A DNA stretch of 64,000 bases, taken from Marinilabiliales bacterium (GTDB taxonomy: Bacteria > Bacteroidota > Bacteroidia > Bacteroidales > SZUA-534). Below the pieces are notes generated by a model that saw only the letters and a program-made list of their open reading frames with translations, had not been told where the DNA came from and ran no database searches. Location: the NCBI GenBank assembly GCA_003512955.1, contig DOTG01000026.1:408032-472031 (forward strand). Reading direction: 5' to 3'. A program made the position numbers and the translations under genes. Position 1 is the first letter of the stretch. Each line of letters begins with the position of its first letter. This document shows positions 1 through 9,155 of the stretch, in pieces.

Positions 1-3000
1 GGTGGAGGTATCGGTTTCGTGGATATATATTATACGATTGGGTGCTCCAGGCCATTCCCCAAAACTCCAGGTGGTGTTTTTAAAATATTTGTATTGTATT
101 TCCCCATAGTTTTTAGGTAGATACAAGTCAACAGAATACACCTGATCTTTATCTGGGTCTTTCAATATGACAGACTCCCCGGTACCGGGCTCATCCCAGC
201 CATTAAAATTACCGGTCACATAAACCACATCGGTGGCTTCGATAAACAACCCGTTTAGAATCTGTGCCGACATATCCACGTTAAATGTCAGTTTTACCGG
301 GGTTGGATCGACATTTCCTAATGTAATATCGTCAAACAAGTATGTTGAATTAGCAGTTCCATCACCCAAATTCCCGGCGTCAAAGAAGAACGACAAAAAG
401 TTAAACACCCCTGAAGCAGCCCCATCAAAGTTAAAATACAGGGTTTCCCATTCGTTGGCTTTTTGAGTATAAACCTGTTTCTCAAACGAAAGTGTATTAT
501 CTGAATTTTCGGCCTTTAAGATAATTGGAACGCCCGTTCGGGTGGAGAATACCTTCATTGAAAGAATATGGTTGGTTGTAAAATCTAAATAACTATCGAG
601 GCCAATTTTACTTCCATCCCAAATACTGCCATTGGTATTTTTAATTAATTGAGCCACATGGCCACTGGTATTAATTCCATTGGCTTGAGGGTTTTCAATG
701 ACGGTGGTGGAAGCCGTTCCCCAGTTGGTAAAATTATATGGCCCTGCTTCAAAGTCAATTGGTAGCGAAACCGTTTCATTTAAGGGTTCAAGTAAAATTG
801 TACCCGCACCGTCCATATTGAAATAGTTTTCATTTATTGCCCCTGTATTGGCCCATACGGCTCTTTGACGGGATATTTCTTCTGAATCTCTATCAATTAA
901 GGTAACATCGAATCCAAGAGTATCAGTAATATCAACTGCTACACCGTTTTGATCAAGCAGTTTTGAGAAAGGGATAAAATATTCAGCAGCGTATGTTGGG
1001 TTAGTCACCTTGTATGCAACCGTAATACCAGAATAACTAAATGAGGTTCCATCTATGAAACTTTCATCAAACGCTGGTGCAAATTGATAATGCCCCATAT
1101 ATTCAGACGAACTAACTCCATCATAAGGGCCTAACCCATCTGTTAGCATTTCGTTCACATCAAAGTACAACTCTGGCTTATCGTAATCCCAATGCGAAGT
1201 AGGCACAGCACCCATATATGCCGGAAAGAATATATCATCGTTAACTTGTAATAATATATAAATTCCTTCATCGGCCCACAATCCTTTCCAGGTTGTAGTC
1301 CCCGATTCCCCAAGTGTTGGAGCCTCCGTTCTGTAAGAGTTGTCGATGTTGTATGAATTGGCAGTACCCCATATAGCATCTTCTACACCATCGATGATTG
1401 GAACTGTAGCTGTTTTTTTAATAACGGCGGAGGGCCTGAAAGGGGTTGTGAAACTAAGTTCATTTCCATACACCGTTCCTGTACTGTTCGAAGCATAACT
1501 CCTGACATGGTAAGTGCTTGCAGCAAACAACCCGGTAATTTCTGTGGAGTAGGCACCAATGCCTGTCCCCATATTAACCGAGTTGTCGGCAAGGGATGGT
1601 TTAGGTGAAAGACCCCAGCAAAATCCTTTGGCTGTTACCGAAGATGTTCCTTCGGCAAAAACTTCCCCATTTACAATGGCAGAATTTTCGGTAACTGGAT
1701 TTGCCGACAAGGTAGAAACAGTGGGAGATAAAATATTAAGTGACAGGGATTGGGTTTGGCTGATCCAGTCAATAATAAAGGTCATTTCGTAATAGCGGTG
1801 TGAAATAACTTTTAAGTTTATATAAGACTGTGTAAAATTTCCGGGATCGCCTAAAACAGTTATTTCTTCGTATCCATAGCTCTCGTTCCAAAGATGATCT
1901 TCGCGGACTTTAAATTCCCCATCGGCCAAAAGTTCCTGCACAGCAATTTGGTACGATGATTCATTCCCCGTGGTACCAACATAGGTAAAGTCAATATCAT
2001 AATCCCAAAAAGCTTGAGTTACCCCATCGGCTAAATAGAATGCCGAACCAATCAGACTGAATAGCATGGTCGAGGGGTCTGAAGTGGTAAAACTAACTTC
2101 GTCTCCGTAAGCTGTTCCAAAACTATTGGTTGCATAAGCCCGGACATAATAGGTACTGTTGGGGATCAATTTGGTTAAAAAACTACTGTATGTTCCCAGA
2201 GTATCACCATCGTTGGTGGCACCTTCATTGATTTCAAGGGTTGGGCCTGAGGTTCTGCTCCAAACTACGCCACGGGCTGTAAGTATGCCGCCACCTATAC
2301 TCACTGCTTCGCAATCCACATTTGCAGAATTTGCCGAAACATTTCCAAAACCCAAAGTGCTGACAATTGGCAGGCTCGTATCAGAAACAACGGTGAACGA
2401 ATAATCTTCGGTTTCGCCATATTGAAGTTGATTACATGGGTCTGAAGGTAGTCCAGTTCCTTGGTACTCACCTCGAATCCTCATTTTATGTGAACCAGTG
2501 GGGGCGGCGCTTGGAACGGTAAAACTATCGGTAAATGTGAGTGCAGCACCTGAATTTGCATTAGCAATTACCTGTTCAGTAAGGTCAAAAACATTGTCAT
2601 CGTTAAAATCAATCCAAACAGAAACAGACAATGCATAACCATATGAGGTGAATGAAAAAGTAGTGCTTCCATTTGGTAAATTGGATGCACCCAAAGTGCC
2701 GCTATAATCAATGTAAGAGGTAGCAGAACAATCGGTAGTATTATTAAAATTAGTGTTGCCTCCACTTGTTGATATATTGGTAAAATACATATAAGTACAG
2801 GCATACACCGAGGTTGTTGGAATACAAATATCTGTCACTAAATTTTGTTCTGTAGATAGGGTAGTAGTTGGTTCCGGGCTACTGTATTTCCTAACCCGTA
2901 TATTATCTTCGGCCCTTATTTTAAGTCCTGATGCACTAGCCCAGACATGATCCCTTGTAAATACTTTCAATGGAGTAGTTAGGGGCATGGTTGCAGCAAT

Positions 3001-4065
3001 ATCATTTTCCCATAATAATGGCCCTCCGGGTTCAGTGGCAGGGACATTCACGGAATACCTAAACATACCATCAGGTTTACGGATAACTGTAAGATAGTAT
3101 TCCGGATCATAAGTAGTACTCCAATATTGGTTGCCATAAGAGATACCTGTAGTGACACCGTCAACATTTGTGTTCTCTGAAATCAAACCATAGTCCTGAA
3201 AATCAATAACCGCTGAGTTTGTCCATGAGGCAGATTCCTGACTCAAACCTACTGTCCGATACACATATCCACCTTTCAAAAACTGCATTTCGAGGACCAC
3301 GGGTTCAGTAAAACTCTGGAAAGATTGAACGAATGCTTCCGATTCGGGGTTTGTAGCGGGTGAATTGTGTTCTAAGCGTTGGTTTTGTTCATTTACAACA
3401 CCTGAATTGGTGTATATTACATTCCATTTAGCTGCATCTAAGGAATTGTCATTAAAATCATCACCAAATAAAAAGGTGGCACTGATATCGCTTTTTGCTG
3501 TAGCTGTTGGGTTTCCATAAATCATATACAACGAAGTGGTGGTTGAGCTAAGTATTTCGGGCACTTTAACCCAAATATACGTGCTGTCGTTATTCATTCC
3601 CCGTTCGTTCTGAATACCAGGCTCTATCCAATAGGGAAGATCGTTGGTAAGGTCAGTTGAGAAACGGATATCCGATCCGTCGCTGTTTAATTTTCCTTCT
3701 GTAATTAACGTGGTTGTGTTTACAATAACCAAAACTGAATAATCGGTCAATGTGGATGCGTTGGTTGTGTTGTCAACAGTAATGGTTTTATAATAAGACC
3801 ACCCGCTAAAAGTTCCTTTTACATCAGGAATGGTTTTTTGGTCATCCGATATTTCTTGTCGGGGCGTTGCATCCATCTCCGGGCTTACCAGAAATTCGGA
3901 ATGGTTTTGAGGCTGACCTGCGGGTTCCTGTTTTTTAACTTCCGTTGGTGCAAGAAAAGACTTTTTTATAACCTTCTGCTGAGCTTGTGTAGGCAAGGTT
4001 AAGGTTACTAGAAATGCCGTAACTATCAGTAACAAGCCCAAAAGTATGGAGTATTTTGTTCTCAT
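1..4065 (-). CDS. Large secreted multidomain carbohydrate-binding protein, 3' end cut by window edge
   Basis: The minus-strand frame starts at an ATG at 4065 and stays open for 1355 codons to base 1, so the C-terminus lies outside the window. Residues 1-29 form a Sec signal peptide ending in TQAQ. Next come a DUF2341-type domain (about 90-195), a concanavalin-like region (195-385), a GEVED domain (about 410-558, with VSVWIDFNDDN and GETEDYSF), two fibronectin-III-like modules (about 563-668 and 772-878), a CBM9-like domain (about 883-1062), a jelly-roll carbohydrate-binding-like domain (about 1098-1255) and the start of a starch-binding-like fold (YVTGNFNGW). No catalytic module is visible. 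A T9SS sorting domain is likely beyond the edge, but that is inference. The role is probably surface glycan binding or adhesion. The jelly-roll module resembles the N-terminal module of the hydrolase at 10893. Confidence 0.85.
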   Translation of the reverse strand, partial: MRTKYSILLGLLLIVTAFLVTLTLPTQAQQKVIKKSFLAPTEVKKQEPAGQPQNHSEFLVSPEMDATPRQEISDDQKTIPDVKGTFSGWSYYKTITVDNTTNASTLTDYSVLVIVNTTTLITEGKLNSDGSDIRFSTDLTNDLPYWIEPGIQNERGMNNDSTYIWVKVPEILSSTTTSLYMIYGNPTATAKSDISATFLFGDDFNDNSLDAAKWNVIYTNSGVVNEQNQRLEHNSPATNPESEAFVQSFQSFTEPVVLEMQFLKGGYVYRTVGLSQESASWTNSAVIDFQDYGLISENTNVDGVTTGISYGNQYWSTTYDPEYYLTVIRKPDGMFRYSVNVPATEPGGPLLWENDIAATMPLTTPLKVFTRDHVWASASGLKIRAEDNIRVRKYSSPEPTTTLSTEQNLVTDICIPTTSVYACTYMYFTNISTSGGNTNFNNTTDCSATSYIDYSGTLGASNLPNGSTTFSFTSYGYALSVSVWIDFNDDNVFDLTEQVIANANSGAALTFTDSFTVPSAAPTGSHKMRIRGEYQGTGLPSDPCNQLQYGETEDYSFTVVSDTSLPIVSTLGFGNVSANSANVDCEAVSIGGGILTARGVVWSRTSGPTLEINEGATNDGDTLGTYSSFLTKLIPNSTYYVRAYATNSFGTAYGDEVSFTTSDPSTMLFSLIGSAFYLADGVTQAFWDYDIDFTYVGTTGNESSYQIAVQELLADGEFKVREDHLWNESYGYEEITVLGDPGNFTQSYINLKVISHRYYEMTFIIDWISQTQSLSLNILSPTVSTLSANPVTENSAIVNGEVFAEGTSSVTAKGFCWGLSPKPSLADNSVNMGTGIGAYSTEITGLFAASTYHVRSYASNSTGTVYGNELSFTTPFRPSAVIKKTATVPIIDGVEDAIWGTANSYNIDNSYRTEAPTLGESGTTTWKGLWADEGIYILLQVNDDIFFPAYMGAVPTSHWDYDKPELYFDVNEMLTDGLGPYDGVSSSEYMGHYQFAPAFDESFIDGTSFSYSGITVAYKVTNPTYAAEYFIPFSKLLDQNGVAVDITDTLGFDVTLIDRDSEEISRQRAVWANTGAINENYFNMDGAGTILLEPLNETVSLPIDFEAGPYNFTNWGTASTTVIENPQANGINTSGHVAQLIKNTNGSIWDGSKIGLDSYLDFTTNHILSMKVFSTRTGVPIILKAENSDNTLSFEKQVYTQKANEWETLYFNFDGAASGVFNFLSFFFDAGNLGDGTANSTYLFDDITLGNVDPTPVKLTFNVDMSAQILNGLFIEATDVVYVTGNFNGWDEPGTGESVILKDPDKDQVYSVDLYLPKNYGEIQYKYFKNTTWSFGEWPGAPNRIIYIHETDTST

Positions 4066-4108
4066 TGTATAAAAATTAACGTTCAATAAAATCAAAGGGT
4101 TCTGAGCT

Positions 4109-4116
4109 CAAATTTA
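4109..4116 (-). promoter_or_regulatory. Putative Bacteroidota -7 element for the leftward secreted protein
   Basis: TAAATTTG on the minus strand fits the TAnnTTTG -7 consensus and lies 43 bases before the ATG at 4065. The expected upstream box is only TTTC at 19-base spacing, so the match is partial. Confidence 0.35.
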
Positions 4117-4272
4117 TTAAATATAAGTATGAAATTTTCATCTTTGCCCAAAAGAATTTGATTTTTATAGTAAAATAATAAAAAGAATTAAATAGTCTTA
4201 AAACATAACGCTACAGTGACCACAGTGCCAAGAAAATTCCATTTGATATTTTTAGTGGTTTGACCTTGCAGG

Positions 4273-4303
4273 TTGGTAATCTCTCATCCAAATTGTACTT
4301 TAG
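4273..4303 (+). promoter_or_regulatory. Putative promoter of the glycosyltransferase pair
   Basis: TTGG, 19 bases, then TACTTTAG resembles the TTTG-N19-TAnnTTTG promoter with one mismatch in each box. It ends 28 bases before the GTG at 4332. The rest of the 4066-4331 gap is AT-rich with nothing else recognised. Confidence 0.35.
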
Positions 4304-4331
4304 CAAAAAAATTAACGGATTACTTTAACAC

Positions 4332-5570
4332 GTGAAAAAAACCAACCCCATGGAAGCACTTTACGTTTCATACGATGGAATGACCGATCCCCTTGGCCAA
4401 TCGCAAGTAATCCCTTACCTGGCGGGGTTAGCCGCGAAAGGCTTTTCCATTTCATTGATTAGTTGTGAAAAAAGTATCCCCTATAAAAAAGAGGCTTCAA
4501 ACATTAAACAGTTATTAAAAGCAAACCATATCAATTGGTATCCGGTTTTTTATACAAAAAAACCACCCATCCTCTCTACCGTGTTCGATATTTGGAAGAT
4601 GAAACAAAAAGCGCATTCTTTGCACCGGACAAAAAATTTTGACATAGTACATTGCCGTAGTTATATCGCTGCCTTTGTAGGCCTTTCGCTACAAAAGAAG
4701 GGTTGCCGTTGGATTTTTGATATGCGTGGTTTTTGGGCCGATGAACGGGTCGATGGCCATATCTGGAACCTGAAAAATCCAATTTTTAAACAGATATATG
4801 GGTTTTTCAAATCGAAAGAACGGGAATTTTTAAAAAGTGCCGACCACATCGTTAGCTTAACCCAGGCAGGCAAACTGGAGATGCTCACCTGGAATATCCC
4901 TGAATTAACGCCTGATAAAATATCGGTAATTCCCTGTTGTGCCGACCTGAATCATTTTAACAATGCAAATATTACCGCCGAAGCACAAACCCGCTGGCGC
5001 GAAAAACTCTCCATCGATCCAAACGCTTATGTACTTAGTTATCTAGGTTCTGTGGGCACGTGGTATTTGCCTGACGAAATGCTCGATTTCTTTAAAATTC
5101 TTAAACAAAAAGAACCGTCTGCTCTTTTTTTGTTTATCACCAAAGATGATCCTCAGAGACTGAAAGAACTGGCATTGTCAAAAAATATATCCGTTGATGA
5201 TATCCGGATTCAACCGGCCACCCGCAACCAGGTTCCCGGGTTACTAAGCATCAGCCAGGCTTCGCTTTTTTTTATTAAACCTGTGTGGTCGAAAAAAGCC
5301 TCATCGCCTACCAAACTGGCCGAAATCATGGGCCTGGGAATTCCAGTGGTTACCAACTCCGGGGTGGGTGATGTGGATTGGGTAATGCATAAAAACCCCA
5401 ATGGTGTTTTGGTAGAATCGTTTACCGAGCAATCCTATGTAATAGCGGTTTCCCAACTTTTATCATTTCCACAAACAAAACCAAAAGAAATAAGGCAATT
5501 AGCCTGTGATTATTTTTCATTAGAGCACGGAATTTCTATTTTTGAATCGGTTTATCATTCGTCATTGTGA
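4332..5570 (+). CDS. Glycosyltransferase, GT4-like (GT-B fold)
   Basis: The 412-residue protein has two Rossmann-like halves. The N-terminal acceptor half begins EALYVSYDGMTDPLGQSQV, and the C-terminal donor half carries SPTKLAEIMGLGIPVV, the usual GT4 nucleotide-sugar site. There is no signal peptide, so it should act at the cytoplasmic face. The frame opens with GTG at 4332; an in-frame ATG at 4350 (residue 7) is an equally good start. It overlaps the next glycosyltransferase by four bases (GTGA), so the two are almost certainly co-translated. Polysaccharide or glycolipid assembly is the likely role. Substrate and linkage cannot be read from the sequence. Confidence 0.85.
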   Translation: MKKTNPMEALYVSYDGMTDPLGQSQVIPYLAGLAAKGFSISLISCEKSIPYKKEASNIKQLLKANHINWYPVFYTKKPPILSTVFDIWKMKQKAHSLHRTKNFDIVHCRSYIAAFVGLSLQKKGCRWIFDMRGFWADERVDGHIWNLKNPIFKQIYGFFKSKEREFLKSADHIVSLTQAGKLEMLTWNIPELTPDKISVIPCCADLNHFNNANITAEAQTRWREKLSIDPNAYVLSYLGSVGTWYLPDEMLDFFKILKQKEPSALFLFITKDDPQRLKELALSKNISVDDIRIQPATRNQVPGLLSISQASLFFIKPVWSKKASSPTKLAEIMGLGIPVVTNSGVGDVDWVMHKNPNGVLVESFTEQSYVIAVSQLLSFPQTKPKEIRQLACDYFSLEHGISIFESVYHSSL

Positions 5571-6655
5571 AAAAGAAACTCCTTTATATTGCCCCACATC
5601 GTTCTGGAAGGTCGCCAGGTCAGCGGTTCCGGTTCGAACAGTTTATGAGTTATTTGCATGAAAGGGGGTTTGAAATTACCTATAGCCCCCTGCTTTCGGC
5701 CTGGGACGATAACCGTTTTTACCGAAAGGGGAATTATATGCTAAAGCTGGCTATTGGAATAAAGGGATTAATCATCAGAACCTTTGACTGGGTGAGGGCC
5801 AACCGCTTTGATATTATCCTGGTTTATCGCGAAGCCCACTTTATGGGGAACACTTTTTTTGAACGAAAATTTGCCAAAAGCCGGGCAAAATTGGTGTTCG
5901 ATTTCGATGATGCCATCTGGCTCAACGATACCAGCGAGGCAAATGCGAATCTGAGCTGGCTTAAACGTCCGGCCAAAACCGGCGAAATTGCCGCCCTAGC
6001 CGATTTGGTAATTGTTGGAAACCAATTTCTGGCAAAATATGCCACTAACTTTTCATCACAGGTACTGGTGATTCCAACCACCATCGACACCCAATACCAC
6101 AAGCCCGCCCCAAAAGATGAAAATGCTCCGGTTTGTATTGGCTGGACTGGCAGTACCACCACCATCAAACATTTTCAGGAGGCGCTTCCTTTTTTAATCC
6201 AGCTTAAAGAAAAATACAACTCGCATGTCACATTTAAAGTGATTACCGACGTGATGGCTGAATGGCCGGAACTGGGAATAAAAACCACACCGTGGAACGC
6301 GCAAACGGAGATTGATGATCTGAACCAAATTGATATTGGTATCATGCCCTTGCCCAACGATGAATGGAGCCAGGGAAAATGCGGGTTTAAGGGCATTCAG
6401 TACATGGCGCTGGCCAAACCCGCTGTCATGTCGCCTGTAGGTGTAAACAACGATATTGTTAAAAATGGGGTAAACGGTTTTTTAGCCCAAACCCACGGAG
6501 AATGGTTGGAGAAACTTACCCAACTGATTGAATCCCCACAATTAAGAAATCTATTGGGAAGTGCCGGGCGAAAAACCATTGAAGAAAACTATTCGCTACA
6601 CACCCAAAAAGTGATACTGGCCGATGCCCTGGAAAATCTTTTAGACTCCCGATAG
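5567..6655 (+). CDS. Glycosyltransferase group 1 family protein
   Basis: The 362-residue protein starts with GTG inside the stop codon of the preceding glycosyltransferase. It has the family opening YIAPHRSGRSPGQRFRFEQF, the conserved FDFDDAIW segment near residue 108, and the donor-site region KCGFKGIQYMALAKPAV near 270. The fold should be GT-B and cytoplasmic. With its partner it forms a two-gene unit for surface glycan synthesis. No polymerase, flippase or sugar-nucleotide gene lies nearby, so the product is unknown. Confidence 0.82.
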   Translation: MKKKLLYIAPHRSGRSPGQRFRFEQFMSYLHERGFEITYSPLLSAWDDNRFYRKGNYMLKLAIGIKGLIIRTFDWVRANRFDIILVYREAHFMGNTFFERKFAKSRAKLVFDFDDAIWLNDTSEANANLSWLKRPAKTGEIAALADLVIVGNQFLAKYATNFSSQVLVIPTTIDTQYHKPAPKDENAPVCIGWTGSTTTIKHFQEALPFLIQLKEKYNSHVTFKVITDVMAEWPELGIKTTPWNAQTEIDDLNQIDIGIMPLPNDEWSQGKCGFKGIQYMALAKPAVMSPVGVNNDIVKNGVNGFLAQTHGEWLEKLTQLIESPQLRNLLGSAGRKTIEENYSLHTQKVILADALENLLDSR

Positions 6656-6721
6656 CAGATACAAACCATTGTATTGACAATTCTTTTTTAGGTTCTGAAC
6701 ACTTGCAATAAATCTCATAAA

Positions 6722-7528
6722 ATGGAAACATTTAAATGGAAAAATTCCCAAATTTCATATCTGGATCAAGGTTCTGGATTCCCAATTCTGCTGCTTCATG
6801 GGTATTTGGAAACCAAAGAGGTTTGGGGCGGTTTCGGATGTTCGCTGGCAGCCAATTACCGGGTGATTGCCCCCGATATTCCCGGGCACGGGCAAAGCAG
6901 CACCATAGATTCCACACATTCCATGGAATTGATGGCAACCGTGATGGCTGTACTTTTGGATCATCTTTCCGTAACATCCTGCGTGGTGGTTGGCCACAGC
7001 ATGGGCGGCTATGTTGCTTTAGCTTTGGCAGAAAAATTTCCTGCCAGAATTTCAGGATTGGTTTTGTTCCATAGCCCGGTATATGCCGATACTGAAGAGA
7101 AAAAAGCTAGCCGGATGCTGGAACTTGAGAAAATAAATCAAGGGCAAATGGGAGAGCTTGCCATAGCCCATATCCCAAAAACCTTTGCCAACAAAAATGT
7201 TGAAAGCTTCCAAACCGAAATTCAAACGTTCATAACCACGGCCAAAACACATTCTCCTGAGGGTGTAAGTGCACTTATCCGGGGCATGATGGATCGGCCT
7301 GACAGACAAAAGCTGGTTACCGGATTTACGAAACCCTTACTGTTTCTGATGGGACCTTCTGACAATTTTATCTCAAAAGAAGCAGCGGAAAGAATGGCCG
7401 CGTTGAATCGCGGAGCTCAACTGGAATGGCTTGAAAACTCAGGCCACATGGGATTTATTGAGGAACCAGATGAATCGTTTCGTTCATTGAAGCTTTTTAT
7501 TGATTCTCAAATAATAAAACATAATTAA
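6722..7528 (+). CDS. Alpha/beta-fold hydrolase
   Basis: The 268-residue protein has the full catalytic set: oxyanion-loop motif LLLHGYLE (24-30), nucleophile elbow GHSMGG with Ser93, acid Asp214 in GPSDNF and base His242 in NSGHMGF. It has no signal peptide and should be cytoplasmic. The family includes esterases, C-C hydrolases and haloperoxidase-like enzymes, and the substrate cannot be assigned. It follows the glycosyltransferases by 66 bases and precedes the chemoreceptor by 51, so co-transcription with either is possible but not shown. Confidence 0.85.
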   Translation: METFKWKNSQISYLDQGSGFPILLLHGYLETKEVWGGFGCSLAANYRVIAPDIPGHGQSSTIDSTHSMELMATVMAVLLDHLSVTSCVVVGHSMGGYVALALAEKFPARISGLVLFHSPVYADTEEKKASRMLELEKINQGQMGELAIAHIPKTFANKNVESFQTEIQTFITTAKTHSPEGVSALIRGMMDRPDRQKLVTGFTKPLLFLMGPSDNFISKEAAERMAALNRGAQLEWLENSGHMGFIEEPDESFRSLKLFIDSQIIKHN

Positions 7529-7579
7529 GCACAAAAGTGTTATATTCAAGAATCTTAAAACAACTTTAACCGAATAACT

Positions 7580-8980
7580 ATGAACCAAATGATACTTTTT
7601 GCTTTGATTGTGGTTCTGCTAGGAATCCCAACTACTTACTTGTTTTTGAAGATTTTCTTCAAGAATTCATTCTTTGTAACAGCCATTATGTTTTTAGCTG
7701 TAGCTTACAGCCTGATTATCATCATCTCGTTCTACTCTGGAGGACATGGGATTTACCATGTCTTTTGGGGGTTTCCAACAGCCATGGCTCTCATTTTACT
7801 AGCTTTTTATTACATCAAAGTTAAAATTCAAAAACCATTGATTGATTTGGTTGCAAACATTACAAAACTCGGCGAAGGGGAATTGAAACAGCAAATTGAT
7901 CACGAACTAACCGTACAAAATAACGAACTGGGTACGATGGCTCAAGCCACAAAAAATACCTTGGAAAATCTAAACAATGTAATCCAGCAGTTTCACGAAG
8001 CTGTCAATGCCTTCAACCAAACCGGCAAAGAGTTGAGCCACGGTTCACAATCGATGGCACAAGGAGCCAATGAACAAGCTGCCTCCCTGGAAGAATTGTC
8101 TTCCACGCTGGAACAAATATCGTCGAATGTAAAGAATAATGCCGAAAATGCCAAACAAACCGAGGCTATCTCAAATAAAGCGGCTATCGGAATTTCAGAG
8201 GTAGCCCAAGGCTCTTCGGAATCCCTTTCGGCCAACCGGACTATTGCTGAAAAAATACAGGTAATAAATGATATTGCCCTACAAACCAACATTCTGGCCT
8301 TGAATGCAGCCGTGGAAGCGGCCCGTGCCGGTGAGCACGGAAAAGGTTTTGCAGTGGTGGCTGCCGAAGTACGGAAACTTGCAGAGCACAGCAAAGCTGC
8401 TGCTGATGAAATTGTTGATCTGGCAGCAAGGAGTTTTGCTTTGGCAGACAACTCGGAAAAGAAAATGATTGAGACATTGCCCAACATTGAAAACACATCA
8501 CGGTTGGTACAGGAGATTGTAGCGGCCAGTGCCGAACAATCCAATGGAATTGATCAGGTGAACCAGGCCATCCAGCAATTGAATAATGTAACCCAACGAA
8601 ATGCTGCCACCAGCGAAGAGTTTGCCGCAAGTGCCGAGGAATTATCTTCACAGGCTGAAATCCTCCACAAAAGCCTTTCGTTTTTTAAACTGGAAGAGAA
8701 AACAAATTATAGTTCTAACAAAATCATTTCAAAAAAAACGGTGAGTATTCAAGCAAAACCAACTCCCAAACCCAGTCAACAAAGCGCTGCCATGAAATCA
8801 TATGCTGAAACGAATGTAACGAAGCCAAAACAAGGACCAACGGCACCAAAAAGTAAAGTTGTCCCAAAAACAAAACCTGCACCTGCGCCATTATCGAAAA
8901 CCAAACCTATTCAAAGTATTGGTAAAGGGGTAAACATTATCATGTCGCACGAAACGGACGAAGGATTTGAAAGTTTTTAA
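7580..8980 (+). CDS. Methyl-accepting chemotaxis protein without a periplasmic sensor domain
   Basis: The 466-residue protein has hydrophobic segments near residues 4-26, 31-52 and 60-80, separated by very short loops, so there is no room for a ligand-binding domain. A HAMP-like region (about 85-135) leads into a long coiled-coil MCP signalling domain. The hairpin tip is clear at about 232-271 (IALQTNILALNAAVEAARAG). After residue 372 comes a Lys/Pro/Thr-rich linker of about 80 residues ending in GFESF, which resembles the CheR-docking pentapeptide NWETF of E. coli receptors. Signals are probably sensed at the membrane or through partners. No cheA or cheW gene is in the window. A strong terminator follows. 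Confidence 0.9.
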   Translation: MNQMILFALIVVLLGIPTTYLFLKIFFKNSFFVTAIMFLAVAYSLIIIISFYSGGHGIYHVFWGFPTAMALILLAFYYIKVKIQKPLIDLVANITKLGEGELKQQIDHELTVQNNELGTMAQATKNTLENLNNVIQQFHEAVNAFNQTGKELSHGSQSMAQGANEQAASLEELSSTLEQISSNVKNNAENAKQTEAISNKAAIGISEVAQGSSESLSANRTIAEKIQVINDIALQTNILALNAAVEAARAGEHGKGFAVVAAEVRKLAEHSKAAADEIVDLAARSFALADNSEKKMIETLPNIENTSRLVQEIVAASAEQSNGIDQVNQAIQQLNNVTQRNAATSEEFAASAEELSSQAEILHKSLSFFKLEEKTNYSSNKIISKKTVSIQAKPTPKPSQQSAAMKSYAETNVTKPKQGPTAPKSKVVPKTKPAPAPLSKTKPIQSIGKGVNIIMSHETDEGFESF

Positions 8981-8998
8981 AATAGTTAAAGAAAATGG

Positions 8999-9034
8999 AA
9001 GCCTTGAAACTATTGCGTTCAAGGCTTTTTTGTT
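8999..9034 (+). terminator. Intrinsic terminator after the chemoreceptor gene
   Basis: A perfect 10-bp stem AAGCCTTGAA/TTCAAGGCTT (8999-9008 and 9018-9027) with a 9-base loop runs into a T tract. It lies 18 bases after the chemoreceptor stop. Confidence 0.85.
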
Positions 9035-9097
9035 TGAAAGCTTAAAATCCGTTAGAAGATTTTTATGTTCAGTGAGGCGTTGAAATACCAATTTTAC

Positions 9098-9105
9098 TAA
9101 ATTTG
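9098..9105 (+). promoter_or_regulatory. Putative -7 element of the yifB gene
   Basis: TAAATTTG matches TAnnTTTG exactly and lies 50 bases before the ATG at 9156. No convincing TTTG upstream box is present. Confidence 0.35.
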
Positions 9106-9155
9106 ACAGACCCTTAAATTTATTTTGTAAAATTTACTGAATAAAAAACCAATAC

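Noticed and set aside
233..2804. Several short open frames on both strands in the first 3 kb
   Set aside because: They lie inside or antisense to the continuous 1355-codon minus-strand frame, which has clear domains, and their translations match nothing.
7993..8544. A 183-residue open frame antisense to the chemoreceptor
   Set aside because: It is a shadow of the Ala/Glu-rich coiled coil. It has no start context or family resemblance.
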